Of a stretch of 64,000 nt of DNA, positions 53,497 to 62,065 are shown piece by piece. Both the position numbers and the translations under genes were made by a program. This DNA is from an uncultured Williamsia sp. (lineage in GTDB: Bacteria > Actinomycetota > Actinomycetes > Mycobacteriales > Mycobacteriaceae). The notes beneath the pieces were generated by a model that had not been told where the DNA came from, did not search any database, and worked only from the letters and a program-made list of their open reading frames with translations. How positions within the stretch are numbered: position 1 is the first letter of the stretch; every line of letters starts with the position of its first letter. The DNA lies in contig NZ_CANLWM010000008.1 in NCBI RefSeq assembly GCF_947494875.1, forward strand, positions 62,001 to 126,000, given 5' to 3'.

Positions 53497-54215
53497 CCTC
53501 CTCACCGCGCCGACGCGGTGTCCTCGCGGCAGTCGTACTGCTGATGGCGGCGACTCTCGTCGGCGACTTCCGAGGGTCGATCATCCGTGCTGTGCCACCC
53601 ACCCCAGTTCACGACGTGGCCATGAGGTGTCGTCCGAGCGCGCCGTCCCCGGCGCCGATACGATTGGCTGCACTCGGCACAAGCCTCACTCACGACTACA
53701 CCTGGCCGGACGCTGTCGCGGCCCGACTCGGTGAACGGCTTGGCCGCGATGTCGATCTCGTGCGAATCGCGCGGCCGGGTGCAACGTCGAGCTGGGGGCG
53801 CTCTGTGGTCACCACCACAGCCGACCTACCGGCGACGGACGTCGTGCTCGTCGAATTTCTCGCCAACGATTCCGATCTTCTCGACTGGATGACGGTGCGA
53901 GAAAGCCGGGAGAATCACGTCGCGATCATCCGATCACTACGGGGACGAATCCGCGGGTGCCAACAGCCGGCGATCGTGCTCATGACGATGAATCCCGTGC
54001 ACGGAGCGCGCGGCTTGCTGCGACATCGCCTGCCCGCCTTCGAAGGCATGTACGCCGAGCTCGCCCGCCGTGCCGGCGTGGGACTACTCGACCTGAGAGA
54101 CCGCTGGGATCCGCGAGAGAGGTTCAGAGACGGGCTACATCCCACAGACGATCAAGCCAACGCCGTGATCCCCCCTGCGGTGGTCGACTACCTGACCCCG
54201 CTGCTACGCGCCTGA
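53493..54215 (+). CDS. SGNH/GDSL-like hydrolase, membrane-anchored
   Basis: A 240-residue protein with an N-terminal membrane helix (about residues 8-26) and an SGNH-type domain: [11 protein letters not shown] (Ser block), [19 protein letters not shown] (Asn block) and [11 protein letters not shown] (Asp/His block). It probably deacetylates or esterolyses the polymer outside the membrane, opposite to the neighbouring acyltransferase. No ATG, GTG or TTG precedes the membrane helix. A CTG at 53493 overlaps the upstream stop (CTGA) and has AGGGA at good spacing. Otherwise the ATG at 53544 would remove most of the helix. Confidence 0.78.
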   Translation: MTSSPRRRGVLAAVVLLMAATLVGDFRGSIIRAVPPTPVHDVAMRCRPSAPSPAPIRLAALGTSLTHDYTWPDAVAARLGERLGRDVDLVRIARPGATSSWGRSVVTTTADLPATDVVLVEFLANDSDLLDWMTVRESRENHVAIIRSLRGRIRGCQQPAIVLMTMNPVHGARGLLRHRLPAFEGMYAELARRAGVGLLDLRDRWDPRERFRDGLHPTDDQANAVIPPAVVDYLTPLLRA

Positions 54216-55315
54216 GCGCGTTCCCGAGAACGGAGGCGGTGGCGCCCGGATTTCCTGGCACGTTCGCCGAGCACCAGGACACGCACCGGATCGAAGCGTC
54301 CCAGCAGGATCTGGAAAACGATCGGGAACGCGACGCCTGCGGCGAGCGACACCGTGAACACGACGAACAGGTTGCCGACCCCGAGATGCGTTACGACCAC
54401 GCGGGATCCGGCCGTGGCGAACACGTGGAGCAGATAGATACCGAACGCGAATCCGCCCATCCACGAAAGCACCCTGTTGCGAATCAGATGACGGAGGACG
54501 TAAAGCAGGATCACCGCGGACACACCGACGGCGAAAGCAGCGAGTTTGGTTTCCCACCGATGGCCGACCTCCGCGTGACCGGTGATCTGCATGAGCCGGA
54601 ACCCGTATGCGGCAGCGAAAACGATCACCACACCCGCGACGGACCCCGCGGACCCCGCGAAGAAGCCGTGACGGCGGAGTCCATACCCGATGAGGAAGAA
54701 GGGCAACAACTGGATTGCCGAGTTGACGCTGAAGACGTTGAAGGGCGAGGGGATGATCGCGAACATGTGGCCCACCGAGGTGAGGGCGAGAACGATCAGA
54801 AAGCGCGGGCGAGTTGCGAGCACACCGCCGACCTCGAGGATCCCGACCACCAAGAAGATGAGGAAGACCGCCTGCAAGAACCACAGGTGCTGGAAGCTGT
54901 AGAAGAAGATCCAGGGGTAGTCACCGAGGTGGGGACGCGAATTCGACGCCGGAATGAGGTACTGCGAGAAGAACAACACCGTTCCGACCACGAGCATGGG
55001 GACCAGCAACCGCCGAACCTTCGATCTCACCAGTCCCGGATAAGCGGCGGCCGCCATCGGCGGACGAAGTGCGAACACGAACCCGGACAACATCGTGAAG
55101 AGCGGCATCCGGATGTCCTCGAGACACTCGTAGAACACCGCCCATCCCGATCCGGGACCGACCTGCATGCCGCGCGCACCGTCGCCTCCGCCAATGACAT
55201 GCCCGGCGACCATAAAGATGGCCGCGAGGCCGCGTAACGACTCGATCGACTGGTCCTTGCCACGGACGACCGACGCTTTCATGTCCACGGTCGACACAGA
55301 CATCTTCACCACCAC
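54188..55315 (-). CDS. Acyltransferase 3 family membrane protein
   Basis: A 375-residue protein with about ten membrane segments. It begins with the family motif SIESLRGLAAIFMVAGHV and has RMPLFTMLSGFVFAL and SFQHLWFLQAVF. Such enzymes transfer acetyl or succinyl groups to exported polysaccharides. The GTG at 55315 follows GAGGTGA; an ATG at 55303 is possible. It is the last gene of the minus-strand BY-kinase operon and overlaps the SGNH gene by 28 nt tail to tail. Confidence 0.88.
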   Translation of the reverse strand: MVVKMSVSTVDMKASVVRGKDQSIESLRGLAAIFMVAGHVIGGGDGARGMQVGPGSGWAVFYECLEDIRMPLFTMLSGFVFALRPPMAAAAYPGLVRSKVRRLLVPMLVVGTVLFFSQYLIPASNSRPHLGDYPWIFFYSFQHLWFLQAVFLIFLVVGILEVGGVLATRPRFLIVLALTSVGHMFAIIPSPFNVFSVNSAIQLLPFFLIGYGLRRHGFFAGSAGSVAGVVIVFAAAYGFRLMQITGHAEVGHRWETKLAAFAVGVSAVILLYVLRHLIRNRVLSWMGGFAFGIYLLHVFATAGSRVVVTHLGVGNLFVVFTVSLAAGVAFPIVFQILLGRFDPVRVLVLGERARKSGRHRLRSRERAQARSSGVR

Positions 55316-55319
55316 TACA

Positions 55320-56756
55320 TCACCTCAAGACCTCTGTGACATTTCGCCCCCGGTCCCGACGCCGGAACCTTGATCGCTGCGCCTTCTGAGGTCCGTAGGT
55401 GTAGGCCGACGGACCGGACGCAGTTCCTATGAGCACCGCACCGAACAGCCGCCCGCCTGCAGCGGACAACTGAGTAGAAGTGTCTCGCAGATCCACGAAT
55501 CGTGTCGCTCCAGATCGTGCGACGATCACGGTTCCGTCCACCCACGCAGAGAGCACGACAGCATCGGTGACCGGCAGCACCGGAGGAGAGTCGATGATGA
55601 CGACGTCGAACGTTTTGCTGAGGTCGTCCACCACCTCCCGCATACGAGTCGATCCGAGCAGCTCGGCCGGATTCGGCGCACGTGTCCCGGCGCTGAGGAT
55701 CCACAGGTCCTCCACCTGACTCGGCTGCACCAGATCATGCGGATCACCGTCACCACGAAGCCAGTTCGTCAGACCCACCGAGCCCACCGAGCCCGACCGC
55801 TGGTCGACCTGAGGGCGGCGGAGATCGGCGTCGACGATGACCACTCGACGCCCCGACTCGACGATCGCGGCCGCCAGGTTCATGACCACTGTCGTCTTGC
55901 CCTCACCCTCCGACGGGCTGGTCACGAGGATGACCCGAGGCGGGTCGTCGACTCGGGCGAAGCTGAGATTGGTGCGCAGTTTGCGGAACGCCTCCGCGGC
56001 AGGGGCCGCGCCCTCGCCGAAGTCGATCACTCCCCGCCGACGCAACAGGTCGTCGCGCGGGATGACGCCGAGCACAGGCGTGTCAGTGACGCGAGCGAGG
56101 TCGGCCGAGCTGCGAACTTTGTTACTTGTCTGGGCGCGGATCACCACGCCTACCGCACCGACGACAAGGCCGGCGAGGACAGCGAGTGCCACGTTGCGAA
56201 CTGGCTTGGGCGACACCGGTGTCGACTCCGACGTCGCGGGTGTGACCAACGTCAGCTTCGCCAGGGGCTGCCCGCCACCGCTCGGTGTCTCCAGCCGCGC
56301 CACCGACGTCGTCATCGCGGTGGCGATTCCCCCGGCGAGCCGCTCCGCGATCGATCGACTGTGTTCCACCACCGCGATGTTCAGCAGCACGGTGTCGACC
56401 GATGCCGTGGCGCTGACGGCTTTCCGTGCTTCATCGAGCGAGAGCGGCACCCCGGACGTCTGCAACGCCTGACCGACCACGGCATCGGTGGTGACCAGCC
56501 TCGTGTAGGACTGCACGCGCTGCTGCGAGGCCTGCGGCCCCTGGTAGGCATTCTGACCGGCGTCACCGCCACCGGAGGTCACGTACATGATCGCGGTCGC
56601 CCGGTACTTCGCCGGCTGCGCCGCGCTCACACCCAGCGCCACCCCACCGAAGATCACGGCGATCAGGACGATCACGATCCATCCCGACCGGAGGGCTCGC
56701 ACCACCGACCGCACCGCGTCGTCGTCGGCGGTCCGCACCTCGGCGGGGCCGGTCAT
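55320..56756 (-). CDS. Wzz/BY-kinase fusion: polysaccharide co-polymerase with tyrosine autokinase
   Basis: A 478-residue protein. The N-terminal Wzz domain has two membrane helices (about residues 23-45 and 215-235). The C-terminal BY-kinase has Walker A TSPSEGEGKTT, Walker A' VVIVDADLRRP and Walker B VVIIDSPPVLPVTDAV. The short tail after it contains Tyr residues (SAYTYGPQK) that may be the autophosphorylation cluster. BY-kinases control polymer length and export and are reset by LMW-PTPs, one of which is encoded at 26826. The ATG at 56756 overlaps the upstream polymerase stop (ATGA). Confidence 0.93.
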   Translation of the reverse strand: MTGPAEVRTADDDAVRSVVRALRSGWIVIVLIAVIFGGVALGVSAAQPAKYRATAIMYVTSGGGDAGQNAYQGPQASQQRVQSYTRLVTTDAVVGQALQTSGVPLSLDEARKAVSATASVDTVLLNIAVVEHSRSIAERLAGGIATAMTTSVARLETPSGGGQPLAKLTLVTPATSESTPVSPKPVRNVALAVLAGLVVGAVGVVIRAQTSNKVRSSADLARVTDTPVLGVIPRDDLLRRRGVIDFGEGAAPAAEAFRKLRTNLSFARVDDPPRVILVTSPSEGEGKTTVVMNLAAAIVESGRRVVIVDADLRRPQVDQRSGSVGSVGLTNWLRGDGDPHDLVQPSQVEDLWILSAGTRAPNPAELLGSTRMREVVDDLSKTFDVVIIDSPPVLPVTDAVVLSAWVDGTVIVARSGATRFVDLRDTSTQLSAAGGRLFGAVLIGTASGPSAYTYGPQKAQRSRFRRRDRGRNVTEVLR

Positions 56757-58006
56757 CGCGTCGCCCGCAGACGCACGGCCAGAACCACGATGATCGCGAA
56801 GACCGCGGGGAGGTTGTAGCTCCAGGGCGAGAACGCCAGGTCCCACAGTGCCTGAATACCCAGGAACATCATCACCGGTGCGAGAGCAGGCAGACGATGG
56901 GCGCGAACGACGAGAGCCACCGCGGCGACAACCAACCCGGCCGCGGCGAGCGCCGCGAGCACACCCGCCTCGGCCCACGAACCCAGCAGGATCGAATGCA
57001 GCGACACCGCCCCGTCCGCGGTCCGCCAGAGCGTCTGCAGCGGATAGGACAGGTCGAAACCCCACCGGTAGGCGAGCTGATAGGCGTGGTCGAACACGCT
57101 GGCGGACAGTGCATTGGCGTCACCCCATCCCAGCAGCGGCCGATGTGCGATGGCGGTGATCGACAGCGGCGGTTCGGTGCGCCCGGCAAGGATGGCCGGG
57201 ACATGCTGCGCGGACTGCATCTCCACCTTCGCGGTCAACGCGCTGCCGAGAAGTCCGGTGTTCGCCGCCGCCGACAGCGCCGCGGACGAACCGACACCCA
57301 GCGCCGCGACGACCCCGGCCTTTGCTGCCAGCGGTAGTGGCCGTCCGCGGAGCGTATCCACCGTCACCAACAGCGCCGCAGCGAGACAGATCAGCGCGTG
57401 CGAGCGGAAGTTCAAGGCGATGCTCACCGATGCGAGCAGGATCAGCACCACGCAGCCCGCCGCGGGATGGGCTCGCCTGCGGCGCGCGACCGCGATCAGA
57501 GCCAGGGCAGTGACCGACGGTGCGAGACCGTACTTCCACAGATCGGCCGTGGACCCGCCGGCGGTGAGCGCGGTGCCGACGGCGAGGTAGAAGGCGATGG
57601 TGCCCGCCGAGATGCCGGCCAACAGTGCCATCAGATCCGGGACATCACGGGCGAGAACGGCGATCCCTGCGATGTAGAGGGCGACAGCGGGGAATGCCGG
57701 GACGTCGATTGCCGACAACGAGGTCTCGTTGATCAGAGCCGACACCAGGTAGGCAAGCGATCCTGCGAGGCACAAGAGCAGCGGCAGGGCAAGCTCACGG
57801 CGCACCCACTGATGGATCGCACTCACAGCGAAGACGAAACAGACCAGCGAGAAGCCGGTGACCGTGAACGTCATCAGCGGGAGAGCTGATGTCGCGCCCG
57901 TGAGCGCGAGGGCTGGGCTCCGGATCGACGATCGCGGCACCGGTTCGGCGGACGAGGCGTCGGTCAGAAGAAACCGTTCGCCCCCGGCCGAAACGGCTGC
58001 AGTCAT
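56753..58006 (-). CDS. O-antigen polymerase-like membrane protein (Wzy-type), copy 2
   Basis: A 417-residue protein with about 11 membrane segments. The extracytoplasmic loop has ITAIAHRPLLGWGDANALSASVFDHAYQLAYRWGF, and SLHSILLGSWAEAGVLAAL resembles the H-x-x-x-L segment of O-antigen ligases. It probably polymerises a polysaccharide. It is the first clear gene of the BY-kinase operon and is translationally coupled to it. A second polymerase in the window (51603) implies two polymers or a separate ligase. Confidence 0.82.
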   Translation of the reverse strand: MTAAVSAGGERFLLTDASSAEPVPRSSIRSPALALTGATSALPLMTFTVTGFSLVCFVFAVSAIHQWVRRELALPLLLCLAGSLAYLVSALINETSLSAIDVPAFPAVALYIAGIAVLARDVPDLMALLAGISAGTIAFYLAVGTALTAGGSTADLWKYGLAPSVTALALIAVARRRRAHPAAGCVVLILLASVSIALNFRSHALICLAAALLVTVDTLRGRPLPLAAKAGVVAALGVGSSAALSAAANTGLLGSALTAKVEMQSAQHVPAILAGRTEPPLSITAIAHRPLLGWGDANALSASVFDHAYQLAYRWGFDLSYPLQTLWRTADGAVSLHSILLGSWAEAGVLAALAAAGLVVAAVALVVRAHRLPALAPVMMFLGIQALWDLAFSPWSYNLPAVFAIIVVLAVRLRATR

Positions 58007-58337
58007 GCTGCTCTGAGGTCGTCGAGCGCGACGCAGGCCACACGAAGAGAACCCAGGGCCGGATCGACGTCAGACGCCTCCACCGAACTCCCCCTCCCCC
58101 GGGCGAACCCGTCCGGGCCGCATGACTCGGCGCGCTCGTACCGGCGGCCATGGCGGAACGGTACTAGCACGATGGCTGCATCGCCCACCGAAAAGAGGGC
58201 GGTCGAGGCTGCGGCAGAGGAAGGTACTCCGAAGAGACCACACGACCGGCGCTCACAGGGACCACACTGCGTGCGGTGCCCCAGAATGACCCCATGATCG
58301 ACCAGGGCAGCCCCATCGGCGCGGCCGCAGCATAGCG
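58007..58337. other. Intergenic region between divergent polysaccharide operons
   Basis: About 330 nt between divergent starts. It should hold promoters for the minus-strand polymerase/BY-kinase operon and the plus-strand glycosyltransferase operon. I see no strong palindrome. A short minus-strand frame ending in an ATGA overlap with the polymerase start is discussed among the rejected items. Confidence 0.45.
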
Positions 58338-59114
58338 ATGAGCCCGGATTTCCGCGCGCGCCGTCGCGTGCTGTGGACCGTGGGATCCCTGCTCGCTGTC
58401 GTGCTTCTCGTTGCCGGGACATGGATCGTCGTGGACGATCACGACAACGACGCCGCTGAGGGTCCCACGGACGCCGTCTCGATCCCGTCTCCGAGCATCG
58501 GGCCGCCGCCCGGCCCGACCGGCGCCGCCGTCGTGGTCGACTTCGCGACGACGCGATCGCTCCGCGACGTCCCTGCGGCGCGAACCCTGGAGAGCGGCCG
58601 CAACAGCAGACCCATGGCCGTCGAGCAGGGCGCGCTCCGTCATGGGAACCCGACGGGAACCGACGCCGCGAGCTACATCGAGTTACCCTTGCCGCGGCCG
58701 GTGACGCGGCTCGGACTGACCGCCGCGTTCCCGCGCACCGGGGGCTTCGTCGCCGCCGTCGCATTCGACGGATCCGTCGTCGACGCGATGGCCGCGCGCC
58801 GGACGTTCCCGTATGCGGGGATCCACTTCGTCGCCGACGACCACACGTGGGATCTGGGCGTCTTCGATCCCGAGATCGGAGCCAACACCATCGCCCGCGG
58901 CGAGTGGACCAGGCCGGACGGCGGGGATGGTCCCGTCGCATTCGAGATCAACCGCACGGGGTCGGTGCTCACCGTCACCCTCCCCGACGGGCGCCGGTCG
59001 AGCGTGGCCGATCCCCGGGTCGGCGCATGGACAGGGAGGTGGGCGACATGGGAGCTCTACGAGCCCCGTCCGGGTGTCACCCCTGCTGCGATCACGTCGA
59101 TGTGGGCGAGTTGA
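58338..59114 (+). CDS. Membrane-anchored hypothetical protein of the polysaccharide locus
   Basis: A 258-residue protein. An Arg-rich N-terminus and one membrane helix (about residues 12-32) are followed by a Pro/Ser-rich linker and an extracytoplasmic beta-rich domain of about 190 residues (ASYIELPLPRPVTRLGLTAAF, FAYP-like PYAGIHFVADDHTWDLGVFD, GPVAFEINRTGSVLTVTLPDGRR). This looks like a concanavalin/LamG-type jelly roll, but I do not recognise a family. It is the first gene of a long operon, one nt before the next start, so it probably acts on or binds the polymer outside. Confidence 0.65.
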   Translation: MSPDFRARRRVLWTVGSLLAVVLLVAGTWIVVDDHDNDAAEGPTDAVSIPSPSIGPPPGPTGAAVVVDFATTRSLRDVPAARTLESGRNSRPMAVEQGALRHGNPTGTDAASYIELPLPRPVTRLGLTAAFPRTGGFVAAVAFDGSVVDAMAARRTFPYAGIHFVADDHTWDLGVFDPEIGANTIARGEWTRPDGGDGPVAFEINRTGSVLTVTLPDGRRSSVADPRVGAWTGRWATWELYEPRPGVTPAAITSMWAS

Positions 59115-59115
59115 C

Positions 59116-60381
59116 ATGCGGCTGACGATCATCGGCATCAACTTCACCCCGGAGGTCACGGGTGTGGCCCCGTACACCACCGCCCTCGCCGCCGGCCTCG
59201 CGCGACGCGGTCACGGCGTCACCGTCATCACCGGTGTCCCGCACTACCCCCAGTGGCGGGCCGACCGCTCCGGGCCGCGTCGATTCATGACCGACGACGG
59301 CGTGCGGGTCCACCGCGTCAGCCACCCCGTCCCCCGGTCGCCGGGAACTCTGGGTCGCATCAGGATGGAGGCGGTGTTCGCCCTTCGCGCGATGACCGCG
59401 AGATGGCACCGCCCCGACGTGGTCATCGCGGTGAGCCCGGCACTGCTCTCCGCAGCCGCCGTCACCGCGCGGGCACGGAAAGCCCGGATCCCGGTGGGTG
59501 TCGTGGTCCAGGACATCTACACCACCGGTGCCGCCGAGATGGGGGTCCTGCACGGCCCGGCACAGGCTGCACTGCAGTCACTGGAACGGCGCACGCTCGC
59601 CGGGGCGGACGGCGTCGTCGCCATCCACGACCGATTCATCGACACCCTCACCCGCGCGGGAGTGGAGCGCGACGCGGTGTCGGTGGTGCGTAACTGGTCT
59701 CACGTCTCCGCCGACGCCGCGGCCGCACGAGAGGCGACGCGGGCAGAACGGGGGTGGGGGCCTGATGACGTCGTCGTCGTCCATGCGGGGAACATGGGCC
59801 GCAAACAGGCCCTCGAGACGGTCGTGGAGGCGGCACGTCTCGCAGATCGTCGACGCTCGCGCGTCCGCTTCGTCCTGATCGGCGACGGGAATCAACGTGC
59901 GTCGTTGCAACGACTCGCGCATGCGATCGATCGCGTCGAGTTCACACCCACTTTGCACGAACGCGAGTACGTGTCCGTCCTCGCGGCGGCCGACGTCCTG
60001 CTCGTCAGTGAGACAGCGGGTCTCACCGAGATGGCCCTGCCGAGCAAGATCACGTCCTATCTCGTCGTGGGGCGCCCGATCGTCGCCGCGACGCCGGAGG
60101 AGAGCGTCGCCGCCGACGAGATCAGGTCCTCGGGTGCCGGGATGGTCGTCGCGCCAGGCGATCCGGCCGGTCTCCTCGACGCGCTTGTCACCGCCGCTGC
60201 CGACGAATCCCTCGTCCGGCAGGCGGCGCTGCGCGGTCCCGATCATGCCCGCCGCATTCTCGGCGAGACCGAGGCGATCGACGCCTATGAGGCGTGGTGC
60301 CGCGCTCTGGCCGAGCGGCGTACCGGGGAGCCGCGGTGCACGACGAGTCCCTCGGCGGACAACCGCGGAGTCGGTGCATGA
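59116..60381 (+). CDS. GT4 glycosyltransferase (WcaI-like)
   Basis: A 421-residue GT-B protein. It begins LTIIGINFTPEVTGVAPYTTALAAGLARRGHGVTVITGVPHYPQW, the WcaI-type start, and has VVQDIYTTGAAEMG, VVRNWSHVS, VVHAGNMGRKQALETVV, and PSKITSYLVVGRPIVAAT. Relatives act in colanic-acid-type synthesis. The start ATG at 59116 lies 1 nt after the preceding stop. It is coupled to the next gene by an ATGA overlap. The sugar is unknown. Confidence 0.88.
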   Translation: MRLTIIGINFTPEVTGVAPYTTALAAGLARRGHGVTVITGVPHYPQWRADRSGPRRFMTDDGVRVHRVSHPVPRSPGTLGRIRMEAVFALRAMTARWHRPDVVIAVSPALLSAAAVTARARKARIPVGVVVQDIYTTGAAEMGVLHGPAQAALQSLERRTLAGADGVVAIHDRFIDTLTRAGVERDAVSVVRNWSHVSADAAAAREATRAERGWGPDDVVVVHAGNMGRKQALETVVEAARLADRRRSRVRFVLIGDGNQRASLQRLAHAIDRVEFTPTLHEREYVSVLAAADVLLVSETAGLTEMALPSKITSYLVVGRPIVAATPEESVAADEIRSSGAGMVVAPGDPAGLLDALVTAAADESLVRQAALRGPDHARRILGETEAIDAYEAWCRALAERRTGEPRCTTSPSADNRGVGA

Positions 60382-61286
60382 AGGTATCGGTCGTCATCCC
60401 CACCATCGGTCGAGCGTCGTTGTCGACCGCGATCGATTCCGTTCTGGCGCAACGGTTCGACGGCGAACTCGAGTTGATCGTGGTCTCGGACAGCGTGGTG
60501 ATCCCCGAGTTGGCGGCCGACAACCGAGTTCGTCGTCTCCGGGTGGGTCCTGGCGCGGGTGCGAATGCAGCACGGCAGTGCGGAATCGATGCCTCTTCCG
60601 GTGACGTGATCGCCCTTCTCGACGACGATGACGTCTGGCGTGCCGACAAGATCGCCTGCCAATTGCGCCACGCCGCGATGCGGGTGGACCTCCATGGGTC
60701 GCACCCGTGGGTGTCGGCCACCTCGACGACGGTCACCACGCACGGGCGCACGAAGGTGTGGCCCCGCAGAGTGATCACCGCACACGAGGATTACGCCGAG
60801 TACATGTTCCGGCTCCGTTCGGTGCGTATGGGCGGGAGCTTTCTCCAGACGTCCACGATGCTGTTCCCCCGCTGGATCGGACGCGACGCTGTCCGGTTCG
60901 ACCCGTCGACGGGAATCCACGACGATTTCGCCTGGATGCTCGACTTCCGCGACGCGTTTCCCACCGCGCCGATCCTGCAGACATCCGAGCCGTTGGTCGC
61001 CTACGCCGCCTCGGACAACGGGATCTCACACAGTTTCGCCGTCGACAAGAGCGTCCGCTTCGGCAGGACGCGCCTCGCGGACCGGCCGGATCTGCTGGCC
61101 GACTTCCTCCTCACCTTCCCGGTCACCAGAGCTGTCGACCTCGCCGATCACCGTCGGATCAGAGCCCTCATCCGCGAAGCCGTCCATGTGGGACGTCCTT
61201 CCCGTCACGCGCTCGAACGGGCAGTCATCGAGCACACGCGCGCAGTGGTGCGATCGTCGATCTCCCGGAGGAAGGCGCCCCGGTGA
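60378..61286 (+). CDS. GT2-family glycosyltransferase
   Basis: A 302-residue GT-A protein with VSVVIPTIGRASLSTAIDSVLAQ, ANAARQCGIDASSGDVIALLDDDDVW (DDDD metal site) and GIHDDFAWMLDF (acceptor/base region). The ATG at 60378 overlaps the upstream stop, and its stop overlaps the next GTG. It has no membrane helix. The sugar is unknown. Confidence 0.86.
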   Translation: MKVSVVIPTIGRASLSTAIDSVLAQRFDGELELIVVSDSVVIPELAADNRVRRLRVGPGAGANAARQCGIDASSGDVIALLDDDDVWRADKIACQLRHAAMRVDLHGSHPWVSATSTTVTTHGRTKVWPRRVITAHEDYAEYMFRLRSVRMGGSFLQTSTMLFPRWIGRDAVRFDPSTGIHDDFAWMLDFRDAFPTAPILQTSEPLVAYAASDNGISHSFAVDKSVRFGRTRLADRPDLLADFLLTFPVTRAVDLADHRRIRALIREAVHVGRPSRHALERAVIEHTRAVVRSSISRRKAPR

Positions 61287-62065
61287 CCACTCCCCTGGTG
61301 TCCGTGGTCACGATCAGCCTCGACGACATTCGGGGACTGCGACACACCATCGCCGGCGTCAGCGCGCAGGATCACGAGGCGGTCGAACACATCGTGATCG
61401 ACGGGGGCTCGGGACCCGAGGTCCGAGCCATGCTCGAGGCAACGCCGAACATGGCGTACTGGCAGTCGCAGCGCGACGGCGGACGATACGACGCGATGAA
61501 CATCGGACTCGCCCACGCGACCGGGAGCATCATCTGGTTCATGCACTCCGGTGACACGTTCGCCTCTCCGCAGTCGATCTCGACGGCGATAGGCGCGGTG
61601 GGTGCACCCTCTGCCGGGTGGTGGGCACACGGGATGGCGCGACTCGTCGATCGCGCCGGCCGCTCCCGCGGCCTGATGGGACAGAAGGAGTTCAACCTCG
61701 CCCGCTTCGCTGCCGGCGGCGTGGCCATCCCCCACCAGGCCACCTTCTTCCATCGCGCCCTCTTCGACGAGATCGGCGTGCATGACCTCTCGGTCGGACT
61801 CGCCGCAGACCAGGAGTTCATGCTGCGCGCAGCTCTGCGCCGACCACCCATCGTCATCGACGAGATCCTTTGTGACTTCGACATCTCCGGCGCAGGGTCG
61901 ACCCGCGGTGTCCATCCTCATTTCGTCGACATGCGTCGTGCCGCGCGCGCTCACATCGAGATGTCCGCGTCGGCGCGTCTGGCCCACCTGGCGCGCTCCT
62001 ACATCGTCGAGGCGAGGAGCCACATGGCGTACGCGCGTCTGCGAATGCGTGTGCGCACGCGATGA
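61283..62065 (+). CDS. GT2-family glycosyltransferase (WcaA/colanic-acid-like)
   Basis: A 260-residue GT-A protein. VSVVTISLDDIRGLRHTIAGVSAQDHEAVEHIVIDGGSG, YWQSQRDGGRYDAMNIGLAHATGSIIWFMHSGDTF and the QATFF/ADQEFMLRA segments match short GT2 enzymes of polysaccharide loci. Its metal site HSGD replaces the common DxD, as in some relatives. The GTG and ATG overlaps (4 nt each side) show tight coupling with its neighbours. Confidence 0.85.
   Translation: MTTPLVSVVTISLDDIRGLRHTIAGVSAQDHEAVEHIVIDGGSGPEVRAMLEATPNMAYWQSQRDGGRYDAMNIGLAHATGSIIWFMHSGDTFASPQSISTAIGAVGAPSAGWWAHGMARLVDRAGRSRGLMGQKEFNLARFAAGGVAIPHQATFFHRALFDEIGVHDLSVGLAADQEFMLRAALRRPPIVIDEILCDFDISGAGSTRGVHPHFVDMRRAARAHIEMSASARLAHLARSYIVEARSHMAYARLRMRVRTR

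Noticed and set aside
58003-58190. Short minus-strand frame ending in an ATGA overlap with the polymerase start
   Set aside because: The overlap hints at coupling, but the roughly 60-codon product has no motif, hydrophobic segment or ribosome site I can support.
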